Shown in pieces: positions 5,168 to 7,111 of a stretch of DNA of 7,111 nt (position 1 is its first letter; the number at the start of each line of letters is the position of its first letter). The stretch lies in contig JACPXS010000149.1 in NCBI GenBank assembly GCA_016196415.1, positions 1-7,111 of the forward strand, read 5' to 3'. The notes under the pieces are model-generated. The model was not told the DNA's origin. It worked only from the letters and a program-made list of their open reading frames with translations, and did not search any database. This DNA is from Candidatus Omnitrophota bacterium (GTDB lineage: Bacteria > Omnitrophota > Koll11 > Aquiviventales > Aquiviventaceae). Made by a program: the position numbers and the translations under genes.

Positions 5168-5354
5168 GTCTCCCACCTGTCGAGTCTTCTTCCATTCCCG
5201 TGCTACTCGCAGGGTGAAGATCCTCAAGCTTTGCCCCTGAACCATCCTCGCTCAGGGCGGTGCATACGCGTCCATCCCGCATCGTGCCGGATGGTCGTGC
5301 TCTGCCGTTCCTGCCGGTATGCACCGGTCCCTACGTTACCTTAGGTTTGCCCCC
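5153..5354 (-). promoter_or_regulatory. Probable c-di-GMP class I (GEMM) riboswitch aptamer with an internal insertion
   Basis: Reading the transcript: GGGCAAACC (5352-5344) is followed by a hairpin TAAG-GTAA-CGTA with a GNRA-type loop, closed by CC/GG, then GGGAC. This is the same order and spacing as the 5' half of GEMM-I aptamers (GGGCAAACC, 4 nt, GNRA, 4 nt, GGGAC). The next conserved element, GCAAAGC, appears at 5234-5228 after a 92-nt insertion. A second-domain hairpin follows: TTGAG (5227-5223) with CTCGA (5184-5180), then TCTTC (5220-5216) with GAAGA (5192-5188). The conserved 3' element AGCCGGGCTGCCGAA is at 5167-5153. The element lies upstream of Flp pilins and a terminator that competes for its 3' strand, a setting known for c-di-GMP-I riboswitches. 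Ligand binding should sequester the terminator arm and switch the operon on. I recalled the consensus from memory; a canonical tetraloop receptor is not obvious. Confidence 0.6.
5235..5326 (-). other. Two-hairpin insertion inside the riboswitch-like aptamer
   Basis: The insertion consists of two hairpins placed end to end. The first (5326-5258) is closed by a perfect 10-bp stem, CGGTGCATAC with GTATGCACCG, and holds an inner CCATCC/GGATGG stem. The second (5257-5235) is closed by CCCTGA/TCAGGG. The first starts on the base after GAC and the second ends on the base before GCAAAGC. In ordinary GEMM-I RNAs these elements are contiguous as GACGCAAAGC. Confidence 0.6.
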
Positions 5355-5479
5355 ACCACACCGTGTGATGCTGGTGCGCTCTGGGTCCGTCCGCGAAATC
5401 ATGCGGCGGATTTCTCGAAGGGTTCGATCCGTACGCTCGGTTATCAATGAACGTGGGACGTCTCGTCAGCCTACTTTCA

Positions 5480-5509
5480 AGTGTAGCTAATCCGCAAGCG
5501 TTTTGTCAA
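5480..5509 (-). promoter_or_regulatory. Sigma70-like promoter for the pilin operon
   Basis: On the minus strand a perfect TTGACA (5509-5504) is followed after 18 nt by TACACT (5485-5480), which matches 4 of 6 bases of TATAAT. The -35 box lies within the last codons of the DUF192 gene, whose stop is at 5489-5487. Transcription would start near 5473, giving a leader of about 400 nt before the first pilin. That leader contains the riboswitch-like aptamer and the terminator. Confidence 0.5.
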
Positions 5510-5879
5510 GTGTTTCCAAATGTTCACGATCCAACTTTTTCGTCGACCACTGGAGCCGATCCCCAACGTTCAGACCAACTCGCTCAACCGTCCCGCAGGC
5601 GGCCTCAATGACCCCCCACGCTCCCCACACAGGAAGGAGCAGACGGCCTGGTCCGAGATGCGCTCGCACCGCCACGACCCGCCACGCCCGGTCAACGAAA
5701 ATGGCATCAATGGGAAACCGCATCCCGATCGTGTGGATGGAGCGGCAGTGTGGAAAAAACAGGGCTTCGCCCTCCGCAAGGGCTCGGCGACCCAGGAGCC
5801 CGACGAGGCGCGAGCGCCAGGAGCAGGCGGCCCGTGCCTCCACAGCCACGGAGCGCTGTGTCCGCTCTACCTGAATCAT
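5487..5879 (-). CDS. DUF192 family protein in a Tad locus
   Basis: 130 aa from the ATG at 5879, 40 nt after the ATPase stop; an in-frame ATG at 5939 would overlap the ATPase end and is less likely. The DUF192 pattern is clear: WRSRLVGLLGR (family form RxxGLMxR) near residues 21-31, LFFPHCRSIHTIGMRFPIDAIFVD at about 40-63, then VVAVRAHLGPGRLL, an IEAACGTVERVGLNVGD stretch and the LQW ending. Residues before the core give no convincing signal peptide, whereas many DUF192 members are exported or lipidated. The Cys in place of the usual W/K positions around HCRSIHTIGM matches the variant I associate with DUF192 proteins encoded near tad genes. The family's biochemical role is not established. Its position between the ATPase and the pilins suggests a pilus-related role, by inference only. 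Confidence 0.85.
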   Translation of the reverse strand: MIQVERTQRSVAVEARAACSWRSRLVGLLGRRALAEGEALFFPHCRSIHTIGMRFPIDAIFVDRAWRVVAVRAHLGPGRLLLPVWGAWGVIEAACGTVERVGLNVGDRLQWSTKKLDREHLETLDKTLAD

Positions 5880-5919
5880 CCATCGAGCGCCGCCTTCCCC
5901 CCCACGGCACCGAGGAGCG

Positions 5920-7111
5920 TTATGGACGAGTGTTGGCATCGCGCGCCGGCTTCTCGGCGGGGACATGGCCTTCGAGGGCGAAGATCGACTCGTCGAACTC
6001 GATGCCCTTGATCTTCAGCTCATCGATGAAGGTTGGGGGCTTGCCCGTCACGACGAACTCGCCAAGGACCGTGCCATCCGGCGCGACGCCGGTTTGCCGA
6101 AAGACGAACAGATCCTGAAAGAGGATGTCCGTCTCGTTGACGAGATCCACGAGCTCGCTGATCGCGATGATCTTGCGCGTGCCGTCGGAGAGGCGCGAGG
6201 TGTGGATGATCACATCGATGGCGGAGGCGATCATCTCGCGGATGGCGCGGATGGGCAGCTCGATGTTCGACATCAACACCATCGAGTCCAAGCGGGTGAT
6301 GGCGTCCCGCGGCGAGTTGGCATGCACGGTAGTGAGGGATCCCTGATGCCCGGTGTTCATCGCCTGGAGCATATCCAGCGTCTCGGCGCTGCGGCACTCG
6401 CCCACGATGATCCGGTCGGGGCGCATGCGCAGGGCGTTGCGAAAGAGATCCCGGATGGTGATCTGTCCTTTGCCTTCGACGTTCATCGGCCGCGCCTCGA
6501 GATTGAGCCAATGCGTCTGGGCCAATTGCAACTCCGCGGCATCCTCGATCGTGATGATGCGCTCCCCCTCCGGGATGGCCATGGAGACGATGTTGAGCAG
6601 GGTGGTTTTCCCCGAGCCTGTGCCGCCGGAGATGATCATGTTCTTCCGGGCCGCGACGCACGCTTTGATGAACTGGACCATCGCCGGGGTGAGGCTGCCG
6701 AACTTGATGAGATCCTTCTCGGTATACCGGGTGCGGGCGAATTTTCGGATGGAGAGCGCCGGCCCTTTGAGCGACAGCGGCGGGATGATGGCGTTCACCC
6801 GGGAACCGTCGGGAAGCCTGGCGTCCACCATCGGCGAAGACTCATCGATGCGCCGCCCAAGCGGCGCGATGATCCGCTCGATCACCGCGCGCACGAGATC
6901 GTTCGAGACGAATTTCCGCGTCGTCAGCTCGAGTTTCCCACGACGCTCCACGTAGATCTGGTCCTTGTTGTTGACGAGGATGTCGGAGATCTCGGGATCC
7001 TCCAGCAGCTCCTCCAGCGGCCCAAGCCCCAGTGCTTCATCGGCGATCTCTTTCACCAGTCGCGCGCGCACCTCGTGCGACGAGGCCAGCCCCCCGACCT
7101 CCCGCGCGAGC
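5920..7111 (-). CDS. cpaF: CpaF/TadA family secretion ATPase (5' end outside window)
   Basis: At least 396 aa. The frame is open to the right edge (upstream residues LAREVGGLASSHEV...), so the GTG at 7071 is not the true start. The N-terminal part has the CpaF pattern EIADEALGLGPLEELLEDPEISDIL, then the beta-rich region with GRRIDESSPMVDARLPDGSR and NAIIPPL. The ATPase core shows Walker A GGTGSGKTT (6627-6601), an Asp box ITIEDAAEL, LEARP, Walker B IIVGE (6411-6397) followed by CRSAETLDMLQAMNTGH, and the His box TTVHANSPRDAITRL. All catalytic motifs are intact. It is a hexameric cytoplasmic ATPase of the type II/IV secretion superfamily that drives assembly, and in some Tad systems retraction, of Flp pili through the TadB/TadC platform. 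The downstream DUF192 gene follows after 40 nt, so the two are probably co-transcribed. Neighbouring platform genes are not in the window. Confidence 0.96.
   Translation of the reverse strand, partial: LAREVGGLASSHEVRARLVKEIADEALGLGPLEELLEDPEISDILVNNKDQIYVERRGKLELTTRKFVSNDLVRAVIERIIAPLGRRIDESSPMVDARLPDGSRVNAIIPPLSLKGPALSIRKFARTRYTEKDLIKFGSLTPAMVQFIKACVAARKNMIISGGTGSGKTTLLNIVSMAIPEGERIITIEDAAELQLAQTHWLNLEARPMNVEGKGQITIRDLFRNALRMRPDRIIVGECRSAETLDMLQAMNTGHQGSLTTVHANSPRDAITRLDSMVLMSNIELPIRAIREMIASAIDVIIHTSRLSDGTRKIIAISELVDLVNETDILFQDLFVFRQTGVAPDGTVLGEFVVTGKPPTFIDELKIKGIEFDESIFALEGHVPAEKPARDANTRP

Noticed and set aside
5043..5324. 93-codon minus-strand frame in the leader region
   Set aside because: It runs through the structured leader, the terminator and the start of the first pilin gene, and shows no protein features. 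RNA structure explains this stretch better.
5130..5360. Cobalamin or molybdenum-cofactor riboswitch as the leader identity
   Set aside because: I could not find their conserved elements (for example the B12 box), whereas the GGGCAAACC, GNRA, GGGAC, GCAAAGC and AGCCGGG order fits c-di-GMP-I.
6353..6955. 200-codon plus-strand open frame
   Set aside because: It is antisense to the conserved CpaF ATPase core, and no family pattern is visible in its translation.

Overview
This window is one end of a tight-adherence (Tad/Flp, type IVc) pilus locus, read entirely on the minus strand, so gene order runs right to left. The base composition is GC-rich, with mostly GC-ending codons. A CpaF-type secretion ATPase, several Flp-like prepilins and TadE/TadG-like proteins indicate a bacterium that exports type IV-like pili. 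The many-pilin layout, the heptanucleotide repeats and a c-di-GMP-I-like leader would suit an uncultivated high-GC lineage such as Omnitrophota, Nitrospirota or Methylomirabilota. That placement is a guess; no phylogenetic marker is present.

Layout in transcription order. (1) 7111-5920: the TadA/CpaF ATPase, 5' truncated by the window edge. (2) 5879-5487: a DUF192 protein. (3) 5509-5072: a control region with a sigma70-like promoter overlapping the end of the DUF192 gene, then a long structured leader. The leader carries the sequence hallmarks of a c-di-GMP class I (GEMM) riboswitch and ends in an intrinsic terminator that shares a strand with the aptamer. (4) 5071-1744: nine consecutive small genes, each encoding a class III prepilin motif (Gly, then Gln or Asn, with Glu at +5) followed by one hydrophobic helix. 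The first four are Flp-like and the later ones grade into longer pilin-like/TadE-like proteins. (5) 1735-608: a TadG-like protein with unusual aromatic hydrophobic segments. (6) 578-1: the start of a secreted protein of unknown function that continues past the left edge.

How it may work: the ATPase powers pilus assembly, and the nine prepilin-like proteins would supply major and minor pilins. The TadE/TadG-like proteins would be envelope-anchored pseudopilins. The riboswitch would couple the pilin operon, separately from the ATPase, to c-di-GMP. Because the terminator uses the aptamer's conserved 3' strand, the simplest model is that c-di-GMP binding prevents termination and turns the pilins on.

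Most interesting points: the nine-member prepilin array; a riboswitch-like aptamer split by a 92-nt insertion of two hairpins exactly between its GAC and GCAAAGC elements; and two unrelated heptanucleotide arrays, each inside the leader-peptide part of a prepilin gene, where a change of one unit would shift the reading frame.
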